Part shown: in pieces, positions 9,836-17,987 of the stretch | Numbering within the stretch: position 1 is the stretch's first letter | Layout of the letters: every line of letters begins with the position of its first letter | From: Chondrinema litorale | GTDB taxonomy: Bacteria > Bacteroidota > Bacteroidia > Cytophagales > Flammeovirgaceae | DNA length: 64,000 nt | Direction: 5' to 3' | Assembly (NCBI RefSeq): GCF_026250525.1 | Contig: NZ_CP111043.1 | Span: 3,423,001 to 3,487,000, forward strand | Made by a program: the position numbers and the translations under genes | Notes under the pieces: model-generated | Seen by the model: the letters and a program-made list of their open reading frames with translations, nothing else | Database searches by the model: none | What the model was told of the DNA's origin: nothing

Positions 9836-11041
9836 ATGAAAAGAGTAGTAGTAGGACTTTCGGGTGGTGTAGATTCTAGTGTTGCTGCCTATTTGTTAAA
9901 AGAAGAAGGATATGAAGTAATCGGCCTGTTTATGAAGAACTGGCATGATGATTCTGTGACTATTAGTGACGAATGTCCTTGGTTAGAAGATAGTAATGAT
10001 GCCCTTCTTGTAGCTCAGAAGCTTAATATTCCCTTTCAGACAGTAGATATGAGCAAGGAGTATAAAGAGCGAATAGTAGACTATATGTTTAAGGAATATG
10101 AAGAAGGAAGAACTCCAAATCCGGATGTTTTATGTAATAGAGAAATAAAGTTTGATGTCTTTTTAAAAACAGCTTTAAGCTTGGGTGCAGATTTTGTTGC
10201 CACTGGTCATTACTGTCGTAAAGAGACTGACCTAATTGAAGGTGACATAATTCATAAACTGATGGCTGGAAAAGATGGCAATAAAGATCAAAGCTATTTT
10301 TTGTGTCAACTAAATCAAGCTCAACTTGCAAAAGCCTTATTTCCAATAGGAAATCTTACAAAGTCTGAGGTGAGAGAAATTGCCAAAAGAGAAGGTTTTG
10401 TTACAGCTGATAAGAAAGATTCTCAAGGTTTATGTTTTGTAGGTAAAGTAAGGTTACCAGAATTCTTACAACAACAACTAAAACCTAAGAATGGAGACAT
10501 TATAGAGATTAATAGAAATGAAACTGCTTTAGTAGCTCAGGTTTCTGATATTGATATAATAGATCAAAATTTTTCTGTTAATGAGCTTCGAAAATTATCT
10601 ACCGCATTTCATTTTAATAAAGAAGACGGTAAAGTTGTAGGCGAACACCCTGGAGCACATTTTTTCACAATTGGGCAAAGAAAAGGGATGAATGTAGGTG
10701 GTACTCCGCTTCCTTTGTTTGTACTATCAACTGATGTTGATAATAATATTATTTATACAGGGCAAGGAGCAGATCATCCTGGTTTGTACAGGTATGGCTT
10801 ATATATTAGAAAAGAAGATATTCATTGGGTAAGAGGTGATATTAAGATGGGTATGAACGATAGGAGAGAATACCTTGTGAGAATTCGATATAGGCAAGCT
10901 CTTGAAAAAGCCACTTTATTTATGGAAGAAGATGGAATGTATATCATTTTCGAAAATAAACAAAAAGGCATAACTCCCGGACAATTTGCAGCCTGGTATG
11001 ATGGAGAAGAGTTGATTGGTTCTGGAATTATTGCACCATAA
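9836..11041 (+). CDS. mnmA: tRNA-specific 2-thiouridylase MnmA
   Basis: Installs sulfur at position 2 of U34 in tRNA Lys, Glu and Gln. The first ATG of the frame is at 9809, but the ATG at 9836 ([11 protein letters not shown]) matches family N termini and sits behind a -7-like element, so I prefer it (401 residues). Visible features are the P-loop SGGVDSS (9-15), the first catalytic Cys C100 in [12 protein letters not shown], the second C200 in [10 protein letters not shown], the GHY motif at 124-126, and the C-terminal beta domains. About 30 residues around [16 protein letters not shown] form an insert that I associate with Bacteroidota members. Cytosolic, single gene, followed by a perfect 11-bp hairpin terminator. 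Confidence 0.95.
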   Translation: MKRVVVGLSGGVDSSVAAYLLKEEGYEVIGLFMKNWHDDSVTISDECPWLEDSNDALLVAQKLNIPFQTVDMSKEYKERIVDYMFKEYEEGRTPNPDVLCNREIKFDVFLKTALSLGADFVATGHYCRKETDLIEGDIIHKLMAGKDGNKDQSYFLCQLNQAQLAKALFPIGNLTKSEVREIAKREGFVTADKKDSQGLCFVGKVRLPEFLQQQLKPKNGDIIEINRNETALVAQVSDIDIIDQNFSVNELRKLSTAFHFNKEDGKVVGEHPGAHFFTIGQRKGMNVGGTPLPLFVLSTDVDNNIIYTGQGADHPGLYRYGLYIRKEDIHWVRGDIKMGMNDRREYLVRIRYRQALEKATLFMEEDGMYIIFENKQKGITPGQFAAWYDGEELIGSGIIAP

Positions 11042-11051
11042 ATTATTAGAA

Positions 11052-11090
11052 GGAAAGTTTTCTAAAGAAATCTGAAAACTTTCCTTTTCT
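11052..11090 (+). terminator. Terminator after mnmA
   Basis: A perfect 11-bp stem, GGAAAGTTTTC (11052-11062) with GAAAACTTTCC (11074-11084), loop 11 nt, followed by a T-rich tract. The left arm overlaps the last base of the convergent small membrane-protein gene. Confidence 0.85.
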
Positions 11091-11424
11091 TTGGCTGAGT
11101 TTTTTTCTTTCTAATTATTGTAATATACGCGTCATAAAGGTTAGATTGATTTCTATAGACTTTAGATGAAGTATCAGTAAGCTCATCTATAGAATCAAAA
11201 CCTTCATCTTCAATTAAAGATCGTAATAGCTCATCTTCTAGATTAATTTCAGGTTCGGATTCTTCTTTTTTTGGGAATATACTTACCGGTAACATAATAA
11301 ATATATACAGAATAAAAATGAGGTAAGGAATAATCGGAAGCTCTTTGCTTCCAAGGTTTGTTCCAAGAATATGATGGATTTGAAACATCCAAATGTATAT
11401 ATTTTCTGAGGGTGTGTTTATCAT
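11062..11424 (-). CDS. Small membrane protein of unknown function
   Basis: 120 residues. One hydrophobic stretch (about 30-50, from LPIIPYLIFILYIFIMLPVS) is followed by an acidic segment (about 53-85) and a basic C-terminal tail (KKKTQPKKRK). This suggests one transmembrane helix with a charged cytoplasmic tail. I do not recognise a family. It is convergent with mnmA, sharing one base with that gene's terminator stem. The start at 11424 is the first ATG. The residues before the helix could be part of a second, weaker hydrophobic region. Coding is supported by length and composition rather than homology. Confidence 0.55.
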   Translation of the reverse strand: MINTPSENIYIWMFQIHHILGTNLGSKELPIIPYLIFILYIFIMLPVSIFPKKEESEPEINLEDELLRSLIEDEGFDSIDELTDTSSKVYRNQSNLYDAYITIIRKKKTQPKKRKVFRFL

Positions 11425-11602
11425 AAAAATAAGTTTGTATTGTCTAATTTGATAGATAATACAAACTTACTTGAGTTAACCGTAAGGGATTTACGGCTTG
11501 TGATTTTCACTAGAATAATTCTTAAATAAAGAATCTTTTTTTTGTTAAAACACACACGTTATTAGTTGTTTACGTTGTTTTAGATTCGGGAATATTTCAA
11601 AC

Positions 11603-11631
11603 AAAAAAGCCACCGCTGAGAAACGGTAGCT
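11603..11631 (-). terminator. Terminator after the Trp-rich lipoprotein gene
   Basis: Read on the minus strand: AGCTACCG pairs with CGGTGGCT (one G-T wobble), loop 8 nt, then TTTTTT. It lies 22 nt past the stop of the leftward gene at 11653. Confidence 0.85.
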
Positions 11632-11652
11632 TATGTATTACAAATTAGTTAA

Positions 11653-13287
11653 TTAGAAATTTTGACAATACTGATAAGGTAGATCAATAGTAATTACATT
11701 ACTAGTTTCTTCCACTTTAATATCATCTGTATAGAACACTCCTCCATATGATACACCAAAAGTATATGTTTCTCCAAGTTCTATTCTACCAGAAGTGGAA
11801 AGTTTACCTTTTCTCAAATATCCTAAATATCTCCACCATCTGTCAGTAGACTTTTTGTAGTAAACATAAGCAGAAGGTCTTACTTCTAAATCTGGGTTAT
11901 TTGAACATACCCCTTTAAGGTCTACTTCTACTAATTGCGGTTGAGGTAGGTCTAAGGTAATGCTTCCCATATTACAAGAGCTGAATGTAGAACTTTCCGC
12001 GATTAACGAACCTCTGCTCCACCAGTAATATCCCTCATATACACGCATTTTCACCTGTGTGTTTTGTCTGATTCTGCTAAACCAGATATTTTCACCATTA
12101 TATAATCTTCTCCATGTTCTGTTAATTACTCTGTTATTGCTAGCATCAACTAATTCTGTATAGTAATAATTAGAACCATATGTATATCTATCAATGTTAG
12201 AAGAAACGCTAGCTCTAGCCCAACAAGTAGTCGCAATATATCTTCTCCACCACCATGAACGCCATACCCAGTCCCAGTTCCAAGGTGATAGGTGAGGTAA
12301 AGCAAAAGTTGCTTTTAGTTTTCCATCAACATTTTCTACCACAGAAATTCCTTCATATTTCCAAGTATCTGTCTCACGCTCCATGCTAAATACAGGAATA
12401 GTATCACCTGCTGCTACATTAGCATATTCAGTATCAGGGTTTAGTGTGTTTTCATTAATTCCGATAGTAACATTAATCGGCTTAGAAAAACTTTTAACTT
12501 CCGTATTACCAGCAAACATGGTAATATCAACCAAACCAGCTGTAGTAAATTGAACTGGTTCTAGTTCTGTACCATCAGTATCAACTAGGTTGTTTGCTAC
12601 AAATCCTCCAGGAAAAGCAAATAGAGACTCTTCTTCTTGATCGCTAAAGAAAGCAACACTTGCAGTTACACTAGTTGCTCCGGTAATAACTTGACCGTTT
12701 GCATCATACAAAACTGTTCCTTTTTCAATCTGAATCTCAGCAACTTCGTCTATTCCGTCAATGTTTGGTGTCACAAAGCTTTGCTCTTCACTCACTTCTC
12801 CGTTTGTTGAAACTCCAAAAGTAGTTTCTAAAACACCAACACCTTTTGGAGGATTTGATTTATTTAGTAAGCTAATTTCAAAGTTGTTATCTTCTTCTAA
12901 ATCAGTGATAACGATAGACTTACTGCTTGTTAAATATCCCGGTGCTTTGGCGATAATAGAAAATTGAATAGGATCATCTTCTGTAGGTTCTAAACCTGGC
13001 ATGATAGCTAATGTTACAAACCCCTCAGCAACTCCAAAATCTTTATTTCCTAATAAATCTATTACTTGATCTGCATCTTTACCTATTATTTCTATTGTAA
13101 TATCATTTGGTGGGATAAGTGTTTCAACATTTGCATCAAAAAACTGAATGGCAAAATCTGCATCAACAATATCTTGTGTATCGATAATTACCTTTAACCC
13201 TTCTGTTGGATCATCACAAGAAAATGGAAGAATTAAAAGTAAACAAATTAGAATGCTCTTATTAATATTAGATAAATGTTTAATCAT
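11653..13287 (-). CDS. Lipoprotein with Trp/Arg-rich core, unknown function
   Basis: 544 residues. An SPII signal with lipobox near LPFSC makes it a lipoprotein. The N-terminal half (about 25-330) is low in charge and rich in beta-forming residues, with carboxypeptidase-regulatory or Ig-like spacing. The block FALPHLSPWNWDWVW (about 328-342) leads into a striking aromatic stretch with WRSWWWRR. The C-terminal half holds several Cys (ATTCWAR, SSCNMGS, KGVCSNN, YQYCQNF) and more Trp/Tyr. It is probably at the cell surface. It sits 20 nt behind an outer-membrane beta-barrel gene in the same direction, so the two likely form an operon and may work as a pair. I do not recognise a named family. Confidence 0.75.
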   Translation of the reverse strand: MIKHLSNINKSILICLLLILPFSCDDPTEGLKVIIDTQDIVDADFAIQFFDANVETLIPPNDITIEIIGKDADQVIDLLGNKDFGVAEGFVTLAIMPGLEPTEDDPIQFSIIAKAPGYLTSSKSIVITDLEEDNNFEISLLNKSNPPKGVGVLETTFGVSTNGEVSEEQSFVTPNIDGIDEVAEIQIEKGTVLYDANGQVITGATSVTASVAFFSDQEEESLFAFPGGFVANNLVDTDGTELEPVQFTTAGLVDITMFAGNTEVKSFSKPINVTIGINENTLNPDTEYANVAAGDTIPVFSMERETDTWKYEGISVVENVDGKLKATFALPHLSPWNWDWVWRSWWWRRYIATTCWARASVSSNIDRYTYGSNYYYTELVDASNNRVINRTWRRLYNGENIWFSRIRQNTQVKMRVYEGYYWWSRGSLIAESSTFSSCNMGSITLDLPQPQLVEVDLKGVCSNNPDLEVRPSAYVYYKKSTDRWWRYLGYLRKGKLSTSGRIELGETYTFGVSYGGVFYTDDIKVEETSNVITIDLPYQYCQNF

Positions 13288-13307
13288 GTGTACTTTGTTT
13301 TCCGAAG

Positions 13308-14036
13308 TTAGATAGATGAAATGATTCTATATGAAATTTTAAGTGAAAGTTGAGGATACCAGCGATATCCATCTAGGTTTTGCTCTAAAACGACCTTATT
13401 TTCTGCTGAAGGAGCTAATAATTCAGTAGCGTTCATTTCTACACTAGGTTTTCCGAAATAATAAACACCTGCCTGAAAACCAACACTTAATTTCTTTTTT
13501 GGAACTGCTCTGCCAAAGCCAAAACCAGCATAAGGAGCTACACTGTTATAGATTATATCAACTCCAACTTCTCCAACATCTTCTGGTTGAAGCACTATAT
13601 ACTCTCCAATTTCATAAGGCTCTGTAATTACACCTACACCACTTAAAGTGCTGTTAAAGTTATAAGCGGAACCTACAGTTAACTTAAATGAACTTTTGTT
13701 AAATGGATACCAGTCTGCCATTAACTCGGCGGCAAGTAGGTCAACTTCTGTATGGATATCCATATTCTGCCCAGAAATATCCATGGTAATGTCCTGGCTC
13801 AAAGTAAAAAAGCTAGCCCCAGCTCTTACATCTAATTTTTGAGAGAAAGATTTAGCTACTTCTAAACCTAGGCCAAGCGTACCAGCTTTAATACCTACAC
13901 CCCATCCAGGAATGTAATCTGAATTTAATGATTCTTCAGGTGCCTCAAAATATTTATCGGCAGTATTAGAATCATTATCCTGAGCTTTCAAATGGAAAAA
14001 GCTCAAACAAAATGCAAATAGTAATATTATCCTCAT
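13308..14036 (-). CDS. Outer-membrane beta-barrel protein
   Basis: 242 residues with a cleavable signal peptide (core IILLFAFCLSFFHLKA, cleavage after KAQ). The mature part alternates hydrophobic and polar residues in glycine-rich strands (GVGIKAGTLGLGLEV, APYAGFGFGRAV, LSVGFQAGVYYFG) and ends ISYRIISSI, as in OmpW/porin-like small barrels of Bacteroidota. It is the first gene of a two-gene unit with the lipoprotein at 11653-13287. Function is unknown. It could be a partner or anchor for the lipoprotein. Confidence 0.75.
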   Translation of the reverse strand: MRIILLFAFCLSFFHLKAQDNDSNTADKYFEAPEESLNSDYIPGWGVGIKAGTLGLGLEVAKSFSQKLDVRAGASFFTLSQDITMDISGQNMDIHTEVDLLAAELMADWYPFNKSSFKLTVGSAYNFNSTLSGVGVITEPYEIGEYIVLQPEDVGEVGVDIIYNSVAPYAGFGFGRAVPKKKLSVGFQAGVYYFGKPSVEMNATELLAPSAENKVVLEQNLDGYRWYPQLSLKISYRIISSI

Positions 14037-14264
14037 TTTAAACTTTTAAGGTTTAAGAAAATTAATGTTAGTGTGTATGATTTGGATTGAGTTTACTAGG
14101 AATTAGTATTACATAATGGAATTAGCATACTTGCTACTTCAAAAATAACAATATGCAGGCTTTGGAGAGGGATTGATTATTTAATAAATGCTAATACTAT
14201 AATTTAAACTTGAACTAAAAGTCCAAATATGAGTTGGTTTAATCGCTTTTTTGCCTAATAATGG

Positions 14265-15089
14265 CTAAATACTATTTGCTGGAATTCTTTCGTGCCAAAC
14301 GGCTTTCTGAGAATTTAGAGCTTTATTTACTTTTAAGTTAAAAGTTTCATTAAAGAAGTGCTTAAGCATTTTTTTTGGCGAGTAATAAGTTATGGTAACT
14401 ATACTTTTAGAACCAATAAAGTATCGGTTGTTTTCTTTCGTAATTACTCCTTCATTTAAATAAAAACTCTGGTATTTTTTTTCTTTGGTAGCATACATTG
14501 AATCCCAGAACTGGGTAATATCAGTCTTCTCAAAATATTCATGAGCATTATCCATCACCAAATTATTTGAAATCTCTATCTGGTTACCATAAAACCGCTT
14601 CATCATTTTATTGGCAAAGTCAGCGATGTTATCAGGTGTATTTTCGTGGATGTTTGGATAAGCTCCTTTAAAAATTGCTTCAATTCCTCTTAATGATTTA
14701 GGATTAACAGTATCGGCAATAAAAACCAAATTCTTTAGAAACCAGAATGAACCAAAACAGTAACTTAAGAAGATATTTCCCATTTGATTGGCTAAGCCTT
14801 TTTGGGAGGCTTCTTTAGTTTGATAGGCAGTACCACCAAGAATAATTGGCGTAGGTTTTTTAAAAAATGGAGATGATGAATAATAGATTGTATGAGATTG
14901 AAATGATACGATTTTATTACCCAAAAAAGCAATTACAAACAAAGGATTATGCTTTAAAATATGAGTTTTATATAGATGGTCTAGTGGTAAACCTGGATCA
15001 TAATAATGAATAATATTACTCATTTGCTCAATTTCTCGGGCATTAAGGTCATATCCCCATTTCAGTGATATATTTATCTTCTTAGTCAT
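14265..15089 (-). CDS. Hypothetical protein, GNAT-like N-terminal half
   Basis: 274 residues, no signal peptide, cytosolic. The segment FVIAFLGNKIVSFQSHTIYY followed by GGTAYQTKEASQKGLANQMG and TVNPKSLRGIEAIF (about 52-145) has the strand-loop-helix order of a GNAT acyltransferase, with the KGLANQMG region at the acetyl-CoA loop position, but the match is weak. The C-terminal third is unlike anything I recognise. It is a single gene upstream (on the minus strand) of a two-component system, from which a 108-bp gap separates it. Treat the GNAT suggestion as tentative. Confidence 0.6.
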   Translation of the reverse strand: MTKKINISLKWGYDLNAREIEQMSNIIHYYDPGLPLDHLYKTHILKHNPLFVIAFLGNKIVSFQSHTIYYSSSPFFKKPTPIILGGTAYQTKEASQKGLANQMGNIFLSYCFGSFWFLKNLVFIADTVNPKSLRGIEAIFKGAYPNIHENTPDNIADFANKMMKRFYGNQIEISNNLVMDNAHEYFEKTDITQFWDSMYATKEKKYQSFYLNEGVITKENNRYFIGSKSIVTITYYSPKKMLKHFFNETFNLKVNKALNSQKAVWHERIPANSI

Positions 15090-15197
15090 TGCAGATTGAT
15101 TAGTCGCAGTATGGATTCAAATGTAGAATTTAATTGAAATAATAATATTAAATATTAGTTAAATACAATTAATAAAATCCATTTTTTTTGTTAATAA

Positions 15198-15905
15198 CTA
15201 GCTAAAATCTGCGATTTCGAGGCAAAAACCACTACTATGTACATTAATGACCTTAATTTTCTTGTCTTTTTTTAAGTATTTCCTGATTTTAGAAATAAAC
15301 ACATCTAAGCTTCTTCCTTTAAAATAATCGTCGTCGCCCCAAACTTGTATCAAAATATCACTTCTTTTTACTAGACTTTCTCTGTTAGTTACAAGTATTT
15401 TTAGAATTTCGGCTTCTCTTTGTGTGAGTCTATTAATTTCATCATCATACTTTAAAAACTGATTTTTATAATCAAACAAATAGTCGCCAATTTGGTAAGT
15501 GCTTTGTTTTTGTATGGCATTTTTACTGTTACGTCGGAGTATTACTTCAATTCTTAAGAGAAGTTCTTCTATGTTAAAAGGTTTGGTGAGGTAATCGTCG
15601 CATCCGGTGCGAAAGCCTTTAATCCGATCTTCTTTTAAAGACCGCGCACTTAAAAACATGAAAGGTATTTCCAAACCAGAATTTTGCATCTCTTTGGCGA
15701 TACTCAACCCATCTTTTCCAGGAAGCATTATATCTAAAATGCAGACATCATATTTAAACTCTTTAAGTGTGTTAATAGCTTCGTTTCCATCCTGTATAAG
15801 TGTTACGTTGAGGTTGTTCATCTCTAAATTGTCTTTGATGATAAAACCCAAACTTTCGTCATCTTCTACCAATAGAATATGTGCTTTTTTGTCAGAATCC
15901 ATCAT
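15198..15905 (-). CDS. OmpR/PhoB-family response regulator
   Basis: 235 residues. The receiver domain (about 8-122) has acidic residues D15/E14-D16, phospho-acceptor D58 in ILDIMLPG, the Ser of FLSA (86-87) and K108 in LTKPF. The C-terminal winged helix (about 138-232) includes LTQRE-AEILKIL and RSLDVFISKIRKYLK, the recognition-helix region. Its start overlaps the stop of the kinase gene by 4 nt (ATGA-type junction), so the two are translationally coupled. A likely target site is the four-unit repeat at 17231-17270 upstream of the kinase gene. Confidence 0.93.
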   Translation of the reverse strand: MMDSDKKAHILLVEDDESLGFIIKDNLEMNNLNVTLIQDGNEAINTLKEFKYDVCILDIMLPGKDGLSIAKEMQNSGLEIPFMFLSARSLKEDRIKGFRTGCDDYLTKPFNIEELLLRIEVILRRNSKNAIQKQSTYQIGDYLFDYKNQFLKYDDEINRLTQREAEILKILVTNRESLVKRSDILIQVWGDDDYFKGRSLDVFISKIRKYLKKDKKIKVINVHSSGFCLEIADFS

Positions 15906-17164
15906 TTTGCTAACTTAAAGTTGAGGATAACATCTGTACCATAATCTAACATGCTTCGGATGTCTATTTTTGCGTTATGGGCTGCAATTACTTTTTGTAC
16001 ATAATATAAACCCAGTCCAAAGCCTTTTTTTTCTTGAATATGATCTGGTGGAATACGGTAAAATTTCCTGAATACTTTCTTTAAATGTTTTTTAGGTATG
16101 CCTTTACCATTATCAGAAATAACAATGATGATTTGATTCTTTCTGTTATAGGTTTTTATAATGATTTCGGTATTCTGCTCTGTATATTTTATCGCATTTT
16201 CGAGAATATTATAAAACACATTAAGGCAGTGTAGGGCATCGGCTACAATTGTATCTTTAGTAGCTTGTAACTCAGTTCTAATATTTATTTCTTTATTAAC
16301 TGTCGTTTTTACCTTTAGCAAATCATGTAAAAGCTCATGCACTTGTACCTTTTCAAATTTTAGGTTTTGTTTTTTTACATCAGTCTTTTCGAGTAATTGC
16401 TCTACTTGGTTTTTTAGGCGATTACTTTCTTTATTAATCAGATTAGCATAAGTAGTAATTCTTTCAGGGTTAGAAATTACTTGTTCTTTTAAGAGTGAAT
16501 TACTCGAAAGCAAAATACTGGAAATAGGAGTTTGAAATTCGTGTGTCATATTATTCACGAAATCTGTTTGAAGTTCTGTGAGTTTTCTTTGCCTTAAAAT
16601 CACAAACAGAGAATAAGAAAAGAAAGCAAAAACGATTAATAATACTCCCGAAGAGAATAGCCAAATATTCATGCCAGCGATAATAGCATGGAAGCTATCT
16701 GGGAAATGTACTATAAAGAAGTAATTGTCATTTGCTGGCAATTTAAATTCGTTTTCGGCATCTGAATTTGTTTTACAGTTTTGATCCATACAAACAAAGG
16801 AGCCATAATTAAGAGTGCCACTTGTACAATCGTAAATAGCAAATTCAAAATCTGTAATGAGGTTTTGTAAGTTTAGTTCCTGTTTAATAAGCTCTTGTAA
16901 AACTGATGGGTCTACAGGCTGATTCACCATTACGCTAAACACGTTTATAGAAAGTTGTTCTACAAGATTTTTTGCAGGTAGCTGTGTATCGTTAATCTTA
17001 GAAATTCTTCTACCAACATTATTTAAAGCAATACTAGTTTTAAGAATAAAAGATTCTCTTCTTATATCAAAAGCTTGTTTAAACCAATAAACCTGTACTA
17101 CCACCATACCCAGTAGCGAGAGTACCGCTAGCACAATAAATATCCTTATAGTTTTTCTGTGCAT
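15902..17164 (-). CDS. Membrane sensor histidine kinase
   Basis: 420 residues. TM1 about 8-27, a periplasmic sensor of about 135 residues with three Cys (C113, C125, C130), and TM2 about 164-191. It then has HisKA with the phospho-acceptor H208 in NNMTHEFQTPISS, and HATPase with the N box (ILENAIKYT), G1 (DNGKGIP) and G2 (FGLGLYYV). It acts with the overlapping response regulator as a classical two-component system. The cognate signal is unknown. The clustered Cys could form a redox or metal site, which is inference. The gene diverges from the DUF1573 gene across a 169-bp region that carries a direct-repeat array. Confidence 0.93.
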   Translation of the reverse strand: MHRKTIRIFIVLAVLSLLGMVVVQVYWFKQAFDIRRESFILKTSIALNNVGRRISKINDTQLPAKNLVEQLSINVFSVMVNQPVDPSVLQELIKQELNLQNLITDFEFAIYDCTSGTLNYGSFVCMDQNCKTNSDAENEFKLPANDNYFFIVHFPDSFHAIIAGMNIWLFSSGVLLIVFAFFSYSLFVILRQRKLTELQTDFVNNMTHEFQTPISSILLSSNSLLKEQVISNPERITTYANLINKESNRLKNQVEQLLEKTDVKKQNLKFEKVQVHELLHDLLKVKTTVNKEINIRTELQATKDTIVADALHCLNVFYNILENAIKYTEQNTEIIIKTYNRKNQIIIVISDNGKGIPKKHLKKVFRKFYRIPPDHIQEKKGFGLGLYYVQKVIAAHNAKIDIRSMLDYGTDVILNFKLAK

Positions 17165-17230
17165 GATTTTTCAGACATTTTTTTATATAAAAATCCTAAA
17201 TCAATAGCTGTAATTAGCAGTTTAAAGTGA

Positions 17231-17270
17231 GTTTAACATTTCATTAACATCGTTTACAGGATCATTAACA
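17231..17270. promoter_or_regulatory. Four-unit direct repeat, candidate response-regulator binding site
   Basis: GTTTAACA (17231), CATTAACA (17242), GTTTACA (17252) and CATTAACA (17263) repeat on one strand with 10-11 bp steps, about one helical turn. OmpR/PhoB-type regulators bind such head-to-tail repeats. The site lies 67 bp upstream of the kinase gene start and 63 bp upstream of the DUF1573 start. Confidence 0.5.
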
Positions 17271-17333
17271 GGCCTTTCGAAAGAGTCAGCGTACTTTTAT
17301 TTCAGTATTAATCAAATCTTAAAAATTAAAATT

Positions 17334-17723
17334 ATGAAAAAAACTTATTTAATCTGCGCTGGAATTTTGGCTATGCTAAGCTTAATGTCTTTTAATGTTT
17401 TAAAAAACAATGCCGCAAGCTTGGTTTGGTCTACTCAAAAAATTGATTTAGGTAAAATTGATCAAGGTAAACCAGCAAAAGTAAATTTCTCATTTACAAA
17501 TGAGGGAAATGAGCCACTCTTAATTACTGAGGTAAAAACATCTTGTGGTTGTACAGTTTCATCGTGGCCAAAAGAGGCAATTGCGCCTGGTGAGTCTTCT
17601 GAGATTGCAGTATCTTATAATGCAGCAAGAGCTGGTAGATTTAATAAGACTGTAAGAGTTTTTACAAATGCTACAGTGCAAGAATCTATAATAACTATTT
17701 CTGGCGAAGTGGTTGCTGAGTAA
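17334..17723 (+). CDS. DUF1573 domain exported protein
   Basis: 129 residues. Signal peptide or N-terminal helix (core YLICAGILAMLSLMSF), then a single DUF1573 (immunoglobulin/ASH-like) domain with the hallmark TSCGCTVSSW block and ITISGEV at the end. Members are common in Bacteroidota and probably periplasmic, but the function is not established. It diverges from the two-component operon and shares its regulatory region, so it may be a target of that system. A strong terminator follows. Confidence 0.88.
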   Translation: MKKTYLICAGILAMLSLMSFNVLKNNAASLVWSTQKIDLGKIDQGKPAKVNFSFTNEGNEPLLITEVKTSCGCTVSSWPKEAIAPGESSEIAVSYNAARAGRFNKTVRVFTNATVQESIITISGEVVAE

Positions 17724-17749
17724 ACTTAAAATTAAGTCCATTTTATTAG

Positions 17750-17784
17750 CAAAGCTGTACATATAGTACAGCTTTGTTTGTTTT
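17750..17784 (+). terminator. Terminator after DUF1573 gene
   Basis: A perfect 11-bp stem, CAAAGCTGTAC (17750-17760) with GTACAGCTTTG (17766-17776), loop ATATA, then a T-rich tail. Confidence 0.88.
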
Positions 17785-17987
17785 ATGTGATTCCACATAT
17801 TTGTTTTTAAATAATAAACTTATTAAAGTATGCTGGGAAAAGTATCTTATAATGTGTTGAGTGACTTTTGTGGGCTAGAATGATGTACTTTACCAATATT
17901 TTTTTATGAATTAATGTTTTATTGAAGCAATAAAATATTGAATTTTTTATTTAAAAGTTACACAAAACCAACAGCTAAATCTTTATA

